Shown one piece after another: positions 1 to 7,869 of a stretch of 64,000 bases of DNA. The translations under genes and the position numbers were made by a program. Numbering within the stretch: position 1 is the first letter of the stretch; each line of letters starts with the position of its first letter. The notes under the pieces are model-generated. The model saw nothing but the letters and a program-made list of their open reading frames with translations. It did no database searches and had not been told where the DNA came from. This DNA comes from Rhodoplanes sp046000175. GTDB lineage: Bacteria > Pseudomonadota > Alphaproteobacteria > Rhizobiales > Xanthobacteraceae. Location of the stretch: assembly GCF_046000175.1 (NCBI RefSeq), contig NZ_JBEOMB010000010.1, positions 1-64,000 on the forward strand, in the 5' to 3' direction.

Positions 1-500
1 GCCGCGCCGTCCGGGGCGCCCGCCGGCAGGGCCACGCGCTCGGCGCCGCGCCCGACCCGGCCGCGGTAGAGCACCCCGCATCGGGGGACGAAGACCACGC
101 CGGCGACCGGCCGGCGCCCCTGCACCAGCGCGATGTTGACGGCGTAATCGCCGTTGCCGGCGATGAACTCGCGGGTGCCGTCCAGCGGATCGACCAGGAC
201 GAAGGGGGCGGCGCCGAAGTCGCGGCCGGTATTGGCGTCGCTCTCCTCGGACACCACCGGGAGGCCCGGCAGCAGCCGGGCGAGGCCGCTCAGGATCACG
301 TCCTGGGCGGCCCGGTCGGCCGCCGTCACGGGCGAATGGTCGGCCTTCTCGGTGACACCGAGCGGCCCGCGGGCGACCTCGAGGATGGCGTGGCCGGCCT
401 GCGATACCAGCGCCGACAGGGCGGCGATCAGGCCGTCGTCGAGCAGGTCGTCGCCGGACGAACGAGGGGCGGTGTCGCGGGCGTCTCGGGTCGGCTCCAT
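1..500 (-). CDS. cysQ: 3'(2'),5'-bisphosphate nucleotidase CysQ (partial, C-terminus off window)
   Basis: This minus-strand gene starts at the ATG at 500 and runs off the left edge, so only about 166 residues are visible. The inositol-monophosphatase-superfamily motif VDPLDGT is present and is followed directly by REFI and a GNGDYAVNIAL segment. The acidic SEES motif lies upstream of it. In this superfamily DPLDGT followed by (K/R)EFI is the hallmark of CysQ-type enzymes rather than inositol phosphatases. CysQ hydrolyses PAP, a by-product of sulfate assimilation, to AMP using Mg2+ and is normally membrane-associated. It is divergent from chpT with a short gap. The missing C-terminus is a window effect, not a lesion. 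Confidence 0.85.
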   Translation of the reverse strand, partial: MEPTRDARDTAPRSSGDDLLDDGLIAALSALVSQAGHAILEVARGPLGVTEKADHSPVTAADRAAQDVILSGLARLLPGLPVVSEESDANTGRDFGAAPFVLVDPLDGTREFIAGNGDYAVNIALVQGRRPVAGVVFVPRCGVLYRGRVGRGAERVALPAGAPDGA

Positions 501-613
501 CGGGCGGTCCGGCGAGTTCAACAGTGGTTTGCGTTGTCGCTCAGGGCCGGTGTATCACATCGCACCACCGCGGCGCGGCGCCGATTCGGTGGCCCCCGCG
601 GAGACCAGACCCG

Positions 614-1324
614 ATGTCCAGCGCAGTGCCCGGCAGCACCGTGCCCTCCAGCACCGTGACGCTCGACCCGCTCGATCTCACCGCCCTGCTGTGCTCGCGG
701 GTCTGCCATGACCTGATCAGCCCCTCGGGAGCGATCGTCAACGGCCTCGAGGTCCTGGAGGACGCCCAGGACGAGGAGACCAAGACCTTCGCGCTCGACC
801 TCATCAAGAAGAGCGCCGGGCGGGTCTCGGCCCGGCTGCAGTTCTGCCGGCTCGCCTTCGGCGCCTCCGGCTCGGCCGGCGCTCAGATCGATCTCGGCGA
901 CGCCGAGAAGGTGGCGCGCGGCGCCCTCGAGGACGAGAAGGTCAAGCTGTCCTGGAGCCTGCCGCGGCTCCTGCTGCCGAAGAATCGGGTCAAGCTGGTG
1001 CTCAACCTGCTGCTGCTCGCCGGGCAGACGATTCCGCGCGGCGGCACGCTCGCCATCGACCCGGTCGGCGCCGGCGAGTCCATGGGCTTCCGGGTCGAGA
1101 CGCGCGGCATGAATGCCCGCGTGCCGCAGCATCTGCCGCATCTCGTCGCCGGCACGCCCGAGGATCCGGCCCTCGATGCGCATGCGGTGCAGCCCTTCTA
1201 TGCCGGCCTCCTGGCGCGGGCCTGCGGCCTCGACGTCGCCTTCGCCGTGGAGGGCGAGGCGGTCGTGATCACGGCGGTCGCGCCGGCCGGTGCCGGTGCC
1301 GAGCCGGTGGCGAGCGTCGGCTGA
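614..1324 (+). CDS. chpT: Histidine phosphotransferase ChpT
   Basis: The encoded protein is 236 aa. The motif CSRVCHDLISPSGAIVNGLE carries the phospho-accepting His in the dimerisation helix, as in ChpT. The C-terminal half is a degenerate ATPase-like fold without N/G boxes, so it should not bind ATP. In alphaproteobacteria ChpT moves phosphate from the hybrid kinase CckA to CtrA and CpdR. The reading frame is open further upstream, but the ATG at 614 is chosen because it precedes the first family-like sequence and gives the usual length. ctrA lies about 11 kb downstream, and the chemotaxis operon follows after a 359-bp gap that carries a CtrA box. Confidence 0.9.
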   Translation: MSSAVPGSTVPSSTVTLDPLDLTALLCSRVCHDLISPSGAIVNGLEVLEDAQDEETKTFALDLIKKSAGRVSARLQFCRLAFGASGSAGAQIDLGDAEKVARGALEDEKVKLSWSLPRLLLPKNRVKLVLNLLLLAGQTIPRGGTLAIDPVGAGESMGFRVETRGMNARVPQHLPHLVAGTPEDPALDAHAVQPFYAGLLARACGLDVAFAVEGEAVVITAVAPAGAGAEPVASVG

Positions 1325-1435
1325 AAAGGCCCTCGTACGAAAGGGTTATCCGAAGCCTTTCCGAGTGTTAGTCGCGCCGCGCGACGGTGATGCCGCGCAA
1401 ATTTTTTTGCGGTCCGCCGGCGGCTGCGAAGCCCC

Positions 1436-1451
1436 TTAACCCGCGCTTAAC
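1436..1451 (+). promoter_or_regulatory. CtrA binding site upstream of cheA
   Basis: The sequence TTAACCCGCGCTTAAC is an exact match to the full CtrA consensus TTAA-N7-TTAAC. It sits in the 359-bp gap between chpT and cheA, about 230 bp before the cheA start. No other gene is visible in that gap. It suggests direct cell-cycle control of the chemotaxis operon. Confidence 0.75.
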
Positions 1452-1683
1452 GGGCCCGGTCGCGTCGCGATATTCCCTCTAATTTTCAACAATTCCGATC
1501 GTCGTCGACCCCGTTGCGAGCGCGCGGCGCGACGACCGCCCGCATCCCGAGCGCAAATACAGTAGCAAGATGCGTGTTTCCGCGACCTCGTCCGCAACGA
1601 AACTTAAACGCTTTCCCAAGAGACTGCATTCGCTCCCGAATTCCTCTCCGGGCTGCGCGGGCCTGTAACGCGAGTTTTATCCG

Positions 1684-4404
1684 ATGGACGACTTGCTCCG
1701 GGAATTCCTGACCGAGACGAATGAAAGCCTCGATGTCGTCGACGTCGAACTCGTTCGTTTCGAGCAGGATCCAAACAACGCCAAAATCCTCGACAACATC
1801 TTCCGGCTCGTCCACACCATCAAGGGAACCTGCGGGTTCCTCGGGCTGCCCCGGCTCGAAGCTCTGGCGCACGCCGCCGAGACCCTGATGGGCAAGTTCC
1901 GCGACGGCACGGCCGTCACGGGCGAGGCCGTGACCCTGATCCTCTCGACCATCGACCGGATCAAGTCGATCCTGGACGACCTCGAGCAGAACCAGGAAGA
2001 GCCGTCCGGCCAGGACCGCGACCTCATCGACGAGCTCGAGCGGCTCGCCATCAACGCCCCGGCGCCCGCCAAGGCGGCGGAGGAGCCGAACCCGGCGCCC
2101 GCCTCGGCTCAGGCCGCGAAGGCCGATGCCGACGTCACCAAGGGCGAGCTGACCTATCAGGTGCTGGAGCGTCAGCTGCGTCCGGGCGAGGTGTCGCTCG
2201 ACGAGCTGGAGCGCGCCTTCCGCGACACGCCCGGGCCGGTCTTCAATCCCGACATGGCGCAGACGACCTCGGCCGCCAAGGCCGCCGCCGCGCTCGCCGC
2301 CAAGGCGACCGAGCCCAAGGGCGACGACGACAAGAGCGGCGACGGCAAGGTCGCGAACCAGTCGATCCGCGTCAACGTCGAGACGCTCGAGCACCTGATG
2401 ACGATGGTGTCGGAGCTGGTGCTGACCCGCAACCAGCTGCTCGAGATCGTCCGTCGTCACGAGGACAGCGAGTTCAAGGTGCCGCTGCAGCGGCTCTCCA
2501 ACGTCACGGCCGAGCTGCAGGAAGGCGTGATGAAGACGCGCATGCAACCGATCGGCAACGCTTGGCAGAAGCTGCCCCGCATCGTGCGCGATCTCGCCAC
2601 CGAGCTCGGCAAGCAGATCGAGCTCGAGATGCACGGCGCCGACACCGAGCTCGACCGCCAGGTGCTCGACCTGATCAAGGATCCGCTGACCCACATGGTC
2701 CGCAACTCGGCGGACCACGGCCTCGAGTCGCCGGCCGAGCGGCGCGCGCTCGGCAAGCCGGACAAGGGCACGATCCGCCTCTCCGCCTATCACGAGGGCG
2801 GCCACATCATCATCGACATCTCGGACGACGGCCGCGGCCTCAACACCGAGAAGATCAAGGCCAAGGCGATCTCGAGCGGGCTCGCCACCGAGGCCCAGAT
2901 CGAGAAGATGAGCGAGGCGCAGATCCACAAGTTCATCTTCGCGCCGGGCTTCTCGACCGCCGCCAAGGTGACGAGCGTGTCGGGCCGCGGCGTCGGCATG
3001 GACGTGGTGCGCTCCAACATCGACCAGATCGGCGGCACCGTCGACGTCAAGTCGGTGGCCTGCTCCGGGTCGAGCTTCGTCATCAAGATCCCGCTGACGC
3101 TGGCGATCGTCTCGACCCTGATCGTCGAGGCCGGCGGCGACCGCTTCGCCATCCCGCAGCTCTCGGTCGTCGAGCTGGTGCGCGCCCAGACCAACTCCGA
3201 GCACCGCATCGAGCGGATCAAGGACACCCCGGTCCTGCGCCTGCGCAACAAGCTCCTCCCGCTGATCCGGCTCAAGAGCCTGCTCAAGATGGACGAGGGC
3301 GAGGTGCAGTCGACCGACGACGCCGAGAACGGCTTCATCGTGGTGACGCAGGTCGGCACCCAGACCTTCGGCATCGTGGTGGACGGCGTCTTCCACACCG
3401 AGGAAATCGTGGTCAAGCCGATGTCGAGCAAGCTGCGCGACATCGCGATGTTCTCCGGCAACACCATCCTGGGCGACGGCTCGGTGATCATGATCATCGA
3501 CCCGAACGGCATCGCCCGCGCCCTCGGCACCATCGCCACCACGCAGGCGCAGTCCGAGGACGGCAACGCCGTGCAGCATCACGTCGGCCAGGACAACACG
3601 ACCTCGCTGCTCGTCTTCCGCGCCGGCTCGCCGGAGCCCAAGGCGGTGCCGCTGTCGCTGGTCACCCGGCTCGAGGAGATCGACGCCACCAAGATCGAGA
3701 TCTCCAACGGTCGTCGCCTGGTCCAGTACCGCGGCCAGCTGATGCCGCTGGTCCGGGTCAACGACGAGGTCCAGATCCGCACCCAGGGCACCCAGCCGCT
3801 GCTCGTCTTCTCCGACGACGGACGCTCGATGGGCCTCGTCGTCGACGAGATCGTCGATATCGTCGAGGACAACCTCAACATCGAGGTGTCGAGCGAGGTC
3901 GCCGGCGTGCTCGGCTCGGCCGTGATCAAGGGCCAGGCCACCGAGGTGCTCGACATGGGCTACTTCCTGCCGATCGCCTTCGAGGACTGGCTGCGCCGCA
4001 AGGACAAGGCGCTCGGCGGGCCGGTGATCCGCACCCTCCTGTTCGTCGACGACTCGGCGTTCTTCCGCAACATGCTCACGCCGGTCCTCAAGGCTGCCGG
4101 CTATCAGGTCACCACGGTCGGCGCCGCCCAGGAGGCGCTCGAGGTGCTCAAGTCGGGCAAGCGGATCGACGTCGTCGTCACCGACATCGACATGCCGGGC
4201 ATGAACGGCTTCGAGCTCGCCCAGGCTGTGACCAACGATCCGGAGACCAAGGACGTCCCGATCATCGCCCTGTCGGGCCTGACCTCGCCCGAGGCGATCG
4301 AGCGCGGACGCGAGGTCGGCTTCCACGACTTCGTGGCCAAGTTCGACCGGCCCGGCCTGATCGCCGCCCTGAAGGAACAGACCGCCCACGCCGAGGCCGC
4401 GTGA
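1684..4404 (+). CDS. cheA: Chemotaxis histidine kinase CheA with tandem CheW-like domains and a C-terminal receiver
   Basis: This is a cytoplasmic kinase of 906 aa that receives signal from chemoreceptors and phosphorylates CheY and CheB. The N-terminal Hpt domain has the phospho-His H44 in LVHTIKGTCGFLG. A linker leads to the dimerisation helices (from about residue 225), then the HATPase domain with its N box near 333 (MVRNSADHG) and DDGRGL near 380. Two CheW-like regulatory domains follow, at roughly 472-615 and 637-768. A receiver domain occupies about 782-900, with VDD at its start and the phospho-Asp D834 in TDIDMPGMNG. The receiver makes this a hybrid CheA, longer than the typical enteric enzyme of about 650 aa. 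It overlaps cheW by 1 nt (ATGA). Confidence 0.95.
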   Translation: MDDLLREFLTETNESLDVVDVELVRFEQDPNNAKILDNIFRLVHTIKGTCGFLGLPRLEALAHAAETLMGKFRDGTAVTGEAVTLILSTIDRIKSILDDLEQNQEEPSGQDRDLIDELERLAINAPAPAKAAEEPNPAPASAQAAKADADVTKGELTYQVLERQLRPGEVSLDELERAFRDTPGPVFNPDMAQTTSAAKAAAALAAKATEPKGDDDKSGDGKVANQSIRVNVETLEHLMTMVSELVLTRNQLLEIVRRHEDSEFKVPLQRLSNVTAELQEGVMKTRMQPIGNAWQKLPRIVRDLATELGKQIELEMHGADTELDRQVLDLIKDPLTHMVRNSADHGLESPAERRALGKPDKGTIRLSAYHEGGHIIIDISDDGRGLNTEKIKAKAISSGLATEAQIEKMSEAQIHKFIFAPGFSTAAKVTSVSGRGVGMDVVRSNIDQIGGTVDVKSVACSGSSFVIKIPLTLAIVSTLIVEAGGDRFAIPQLSVVELVRAQTNSEHRIERIKDTPVLRLRNKLLPLIRLKSLLKMDEGEVQSTDDAENGFIVVTQVGTQTFGIVVDGVFHTEEIVVKPMSSKLRDIAMFSGNTILGDGSVIMIIDPNGIARALGTIATTQAQSEDGNAVQHHVGQDNTTSLLVFRAGSPEPKAVPLSLVTRLEEIDATKIEISNGRRLVQYRGQLMPLVRVNDEVQIRTQGTQPLLVFSDDGRSMGLVVDEIVDIVEDNLNIEVSSEVAGVLGSAVIKGQATEVLDMGYFLPIAFEDWLRRKDKALGGPVIRTLLFVDDSAFFRNMLTPVLKAAGYQVTTVGAAQEALEVLKSGKRIDVVVTDIDMPGMNGFELAQAVTNDPETKDVPIIALSGLTSPEAIERGREVGFHDFVAKFDRPGLIAALKEQTAHAEAA

Positions 4405-4880
4405 TGGAGACGAGGATGGCGAACGACAACACTTCGAGCGACCAGCTCACCGAATACGTCACCGTCATGCTGGGCGAGCAGCTCTTCGGGCTGCCGATCT
4501 CGCGGGTGCAGGACGTGTTCATGCTCGAGCGTCTCACTCGTGTTCCGCTCTCGCAGCCGGAGATCGCCGGCGTGCTGAACCTGCGCGGCCGCATCGTCAC
4601 GGCGATCGACATGCGTCGCCGGCTCGGCCTGCCGAAGCGCAACGACGGCAAGAAGCCGATGGCGATCGGCATCGAATCGAAGGGCGAGTCCTACGGCCTG
4701 CTGATCGACTCGGTCGGCGAGGTGCTCAAGCTCGACGAGACGGCCCGCGAGCCGAACCCGGTCAATCTCGATGCGCGGCTCGCCCGCGTGTCGGCGGGCG
4801 TCCACCGGCTCGAGGGACAGCTGCTGGTCGTCCTCGACGTCGACCGGGTGCTCGACATGGGCGAGGCCATCGCGGCCTGA
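4404..4880 (+). CDS. cheW: Chemotaxis coupling protein CheW
   Basis: A single CheW domain of about 158 aa, with the family pattern LFGLPISRVQDVF near the N-terminus, GVLNLRGRIVTAIDMR in the middle and YGLLIDSVGEVL after it. CheW bridges chemoreceptors and the CheA kinase at the cell pole. The ATG at 4404 overlaps the cheA stop. A second in-frame ATG at 4416 has GGAG about 6 nt upstream and may be the true start; it gives 154 aa. The gene sits in the operon order cheA-cheW-cheY-cheB-cheR. Confidence 0.93.
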   Translation: METRMANDNTSSDQLTEYVTVMLGEQLFGLPISRVQDVFMLERLTRVPLSQPEIAGVLNLRGRIVTAIDMRRRLGLPKRNDGKKPMAIGIESKGESYGLLIDSVGEVLKLDETAREPNPVNLDARLARVSAGVHRLEGQLLVVLDVDRVLDMGEAIAA

Positions 4881-4953
4881 GCCGAGCGTTCAACGATTGC
4901 GGCTGCGCCGGCGGCACGATCGCGGCCGGGGCACGAGAGAGACGAGGCACGCG

Positions 4954-5340
4954 ATGAAGACTTGTCTGGTGGTCGACGACTCGAGCGTCATCCGCAAGGT
5001 GGCGCGGCGTATCCTGGAAGGCATGGACTTCGCCATCACCGAAGCCGAGGACGGCCAGGAGGCACTCGACGCCTGCCAGCGCGAGCTTCCCGACGCGGTC
5101 CTGCTCGACTGGAACATGCCGCGCATGGACGGCTACGAGTTCCTGCGCACGCTGCGACGCATGCCGGGCGGCGACCGTCCGAAGGTGGTGTTCTGCACCA
5201 CGGAGAACGAGGTCGCGCAGATCGCCCGCGCCCTCCACGCCGGCGCGGACGAGTACATCATGAAGCCGTTCGACAAGGACATCGTCGCGGCGAAGTTCCA
5301 GGAAGTCGGCCTCGTCGCCGCCGATCCGGCCCAGACCTGA
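4954..5340 (+). CDS. cheY: Chemotaxis response regulator CheY
   Basis: A stand-alone receiver domain of 128 aa. The acidic pair D8-D9 in LVVDDSS, phospho-acceptor D52 in LLDWNMP, the conserved Thr in FCTTENE and the Lys in MKPFDK are all present. Phosphorylated CheY binds the flagellar motor switch and changes rotation. It lies 73 nt after cheW and 78 nt before cheB in the same direction, so it is probably cotranscribed. Confidence 0.93.
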   Translation: MKTCLVVDDSSVIRKVARRILEGMDFAITEAEDGQEALDACQRELPDAVLLDWNMPRMDGYEFLRTLRRMPGGDRPKVVFCTTENEVAQIARALHAGADEYIMKPFDKDIVAAKFQEVGLVAADPAQT

Positions 5341-5418
5341 TCGGCGCGTCCGGTCGGACGCTCCACATTCGCAATCCATCTCCGTCGTCTCTTCGGACGT
5401 AACCGAGTATCTCGTGTT

Positions 5419-6609
5419 ATGGCACTCGCCGTCACATCCACGTCCAGGGCATCGACCGCCACCAGGGACCGGGTTCGGGTCATGGTGGTCGATGATTCGG
5501 TCGTGGTGCGCGGCCTGATCGCCCGCTGGCTCGAGGAGCAGCCGGACTTCGAGGTCGTCGCCTCGCTGCGCACCGGCCAGGAAGCGGTGGACCAGGTCGA
5601 GAAGCTCGATCCGGACGTCGCGATCCTCGACATCGAGATGCCGGTGCTCGACGGAATCTCGGCCCTGCCGCTGCTGCTCGCCAAGAAGCGCGATCTCGTG
5701 GTCATCATGGCGTCCACGCTGACGCTGAAGAACGCCGAGGTCAGCCTGAAGGCGCTCTCCCTCGGTGCCGCCGACTACATCCCGAAGCCGGAGACGGCAC
5801 GCGGCGTCACCACCTCGGCCGACTTCAAGCGCGATCTCGTCGAGAAGGTCCGTCAGCTCGGCCAGCGCCGCCGGCGGATGCGCGGGCCGCGTCCGGCGAC
5901 GCCGGCGGCGCCGGCCCATCCCGACACGCGCCTCGCCGGCGGCGGCGCCCGTCCGTCCGTCGCGCCGCTCGCGCACACGATCGAGAGGACGGCGGCGCTC
6001 AAGCTGCGGCCGTTCTCGCACACCCTGCCGCGCGTGCTGCTGATCGGCTCCTCGACCGGCGGCCCGCAGGCCCTCAACGAGGTGATCGCGCAACTCGGCC
6101 GCGTGATCGATCAGGTGCCGGTGCTGATCACGCAGCACATGCCGCCGACCTTCACCACGATTCTGGCCGAGCATCTGTCACGCGCCAGCGGTCGCACGGT
6201 TCGGGAAGCCCAGGATGGGGAACCGGTCGTCGCGGGGCGCGTCTATGTCGCGCCGGGCGCCATCCACATGCAGGTGGCGCGGCGCGATGGAAACCCGGTG
6301 ATCGTCCTGCGCGACGGTCCCCTGGTGAACTTCTGCAAGCCCGCCGTCGACCCGCTGCTGTCGACGGCCGCGCAGGTCTGGGGAGGGGCGACGCTGTGCG
6401 TCATCCTCACCGGAATGGGATCGGACGGGGCCAAGGGGGCGGCCGAGCTCGTCGCCGCAGGCGGCAGCGTCATCGCTCAGGACGAAGCCTCGAGCGTCGT
6501 GTGGGGAATGCCGGGGGCCGTCGCCCAGGCGGGATTGTGCTCCGCAATCCTGCCGCTGGGGCAGATCGCCCAGAAAGTAACGCGTATTTTCTCGGGAGAG
6601 CGCTCGTGA
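5419..6609 (+). CDS. cheB: Chemotaxis response regulator / protein-glutamate methylesterase CheB
   Basis: The 396-aa protein has an N-terminal receiver (VMVVDDSVVVRG, phospho-Asp in VAILDIEMPVLDG), a Pro/Arg/Ala-rich linker and a C-terminal methylesterase domain. The catalytic triad is visible as Ser212 in GSSTGGPQ, His in ITQHMPP and Asp in GMGSDG. CheB removes methyl groups from, and deamidates, chemoreceptors during adaptation. The stop codon overlaps the GTG start of cheR (GTGA), which indicates translational coupling of the opposing methylesterase and methyltransferase. Confidence 0.95.
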   Translation: MALAVTSTSRASTATRDRVRVMVVDDSVVVRGLIARWLEEQPDFEVVASLRTGQEAVDQVEKLDPDVAILDIEMPVLDGISALPLLLAKKRDLVVIMASTLTLKNAEVSLKALSLGAADYIPKPETARGVTTSADFKRDLVEKVRQLGQRRRRMRGPRPATPAAPAHPDTRLAGGGARPSVAPLAHTIERTAALKLRPFSHTLPRVLLIGSSTGGPQALNEVIAQLGRVIDQVPVLITQHMPPTFTTILAEHLSRASGRTVREAQDGEPVVAGRVYVAPGAIHMQVARRDGNPVIVLRDGPLVNFCKPAVDPLLSTAAQVWGGATLCVILTGMGSDGAKGAAELVAAGGSVIAQDEASSVVWGMPGAVAQAGLCSAILPLGQIAQKVTRIFSGERS

Positions 6610-7496
6610 CGCCGTTCGACTACGACTACCTGCGAAAGCTGCTCAAGGACAGGTCCGGCCTCGTGCTCTCCGCCGACAAGGAGTACCTTGTCGAGAGTCG
6701 CCTGCTGCCGATCGCGCGCAAGAACAATCTCGGCGGGCTCAGCGAGCTCGTGCAGAAGCTGAAAGGTCCGGGCTCGGAGAGCCTCCTGGTCGCCGTCGTC
6801 GAGGCGATGACCACGAACGAGACCTTCTTCCTGCGCGACAAGGTGCCGTTCGATCACTTCCGCAACTCGATCATCCCGTCGCTGCTGAAGTCGCGCGAGG
6901 CCAAGCGCAAGCTGCGCATCTGGTGCGCCGCCGCCTCCACGGGCCAGGAGCCGTACTCGCTCGCGATGTGCCTGAAGGACATGGGCCCGCGGCTCGACGG
7001 TTGGCGCATCGAGATGGTCGCCACCGACCTCTCGATGGAGGTGCTCGACAAGGCCAAGGCCGGCGTCTACTCGCAGTTCGAGGTGCAGCGCGGCCTGCCG
7101 ATCCAGATGCTGCTGAAGTACTTCACGCAGACCGGCGAGACCTGGCAGATCTCCTCCGAGATCCGCTCGATGGTGCAGTACCGCACGCTCAACCTGCTCG
7201 GCGACTTCACCAGCCTCGGCCCGTTCGATCTCGTCTTCTGCCGCAACGTGCTGATCTATTTCGACCAGGCCACCAAGGTCGACGTGCTGGAGCGGATCCG
7301 CAAGATCACCGAGCCGGACGGCTTTCTGGTGCTCGGCGCCGCCGAGACCGTGGTCGGCCTCACCGACGCGTTCAAGCCGGTGCCGGACCAGCGCGGCGTC
7401 TACGCCCCGAACGCCGCCTCGGCGGCCGGCCGGCCGGCCGGCTTCGCGATGCCGGCCACCCAGCGCCTCGCCGCCAATTTCGGCGCCCCGCGCTGA
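6606..7496 (+). CDS. cheR: Chemotaxis protein methyltransferase CheR
   Basis: A SAM-dependent methyltransferase of 296 aa that methylates glutamates of chemoreceptors. The N-terminal four-helix domain (FDYDYLRKLLKDRSGL) is followed by TTNETFFLRD and the Rossmann core with RIWCAAASTGQEPYSLAM, the CheR SAM-binding motif. FDLVFCRNVLIYF is also characteristic. The reading frame is open further upstream; the GTG at 6606 is chosen because it overlaps the cheB stop and follows a GGGAGAG ribosome-binding site. It is the last gene of the operon and is followed by a strong terminator. Confidence 0.94.
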   Translation: MTPFDYDYLRKLLKDRSGLVLSADKEYLVESRLLPIARKNNLGGLSELVQKLKGPGSESLLVAVVEAMTTNETFFLRDKVPFDHFRNSIIPSLLKSREAKRKLRIWCAAASTGQEPYSLAMCLKDMGPRLDGWRIEMVATDLSMEVLDKAKAGVYSQFEVQRGLPIQMLLKYFTQTGETWQISSEIRSMVQYRTLNLLGDFTSLGPFDLVFCRNVLIYFDQATKVDVLERIRKITEPDGFLVLGAAETVVGLTDAFKPVPDQRGVYAPNAASAAGRPAGFAMPATQRLAANFGAPR

Positions 7497-7547
7497 TCGG
7501 TTCGGTTACCCCGCGGCCCAGAACGGGTCGCGAATCCCCCGACGAAG

Positions 7548-7573
7548 ACGCCCGGTGAGAACCGGGCGTTTTT
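7548..7573 (+). terminator. Rho-independent terminator of the che operon
   Basis: A 9-bp perfect stem (ACGCCCGGT / ACCGGGCGT) with a GAGA loop is followed directly by a run of five T. It begins 51 bp after the cheR stop. Confidence 0.85.
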
Positions 7574-7651
7574 GTTTGGTGGGTGGCGCATCGCGGCGCT
7601 CACGCGCCGATCGATCGCTCGGAACGGCGCCGCGCCGGCGCAGGTCTTTCA

Positions 7652-7672
7652 CCTCTCCCCGGCGGGGAGAGG
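7652..7672. repeat. Dispersed CCTCTCCCC palindrome, copy 1
   Basis: The sequence CCTCTCCCC-ggc-GGGGAGAGG is a short perfect inverted repeat. The same element recurs at 50733, 52288 and 52388. It lies in the roughly 300-bp gap between the che terminator and the anti-sigma gene; nothing else recognisable was seen in that gap. Confidence 0.6.
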
Positions 7673-7869
7673 GAGCAGCATCGTGTGCGCGGTGTCTTCG
7701 GAGGACACCCGCATCGCCGCAGTGAAGAGTATCTCCCACCGCCTCCCTCGCCACGGTCGCCGACATCCTCCAGCCGCGCAGCTTCGACGATCTGATCAGA
7801 TACGGTTTCGACGATCAGTCCGACGATCCGCCCGGCAAGGCATGACGGGCCTCGTCGAGGCTCACGCCG

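Noticed and set aside
1486..4389. A 967-codon open frame antisense to cheA
   Set aside because: It is a GC-driven shadow: low-complexity Arg/Asp/Leu/Val-rich translation, no ribosome-binding site, and the sense frame encodes a full CheA.
7720..7845. A protein-like stretch (SFDDLIRYGFDDQSDDPPGKA) in the gap before the anti-sigma gene
   Set aside because: No start codon or ribosome-binding site precedes it in frame, and an in-frame stop lies close upstream. It could be a remnant but cannot be supported.
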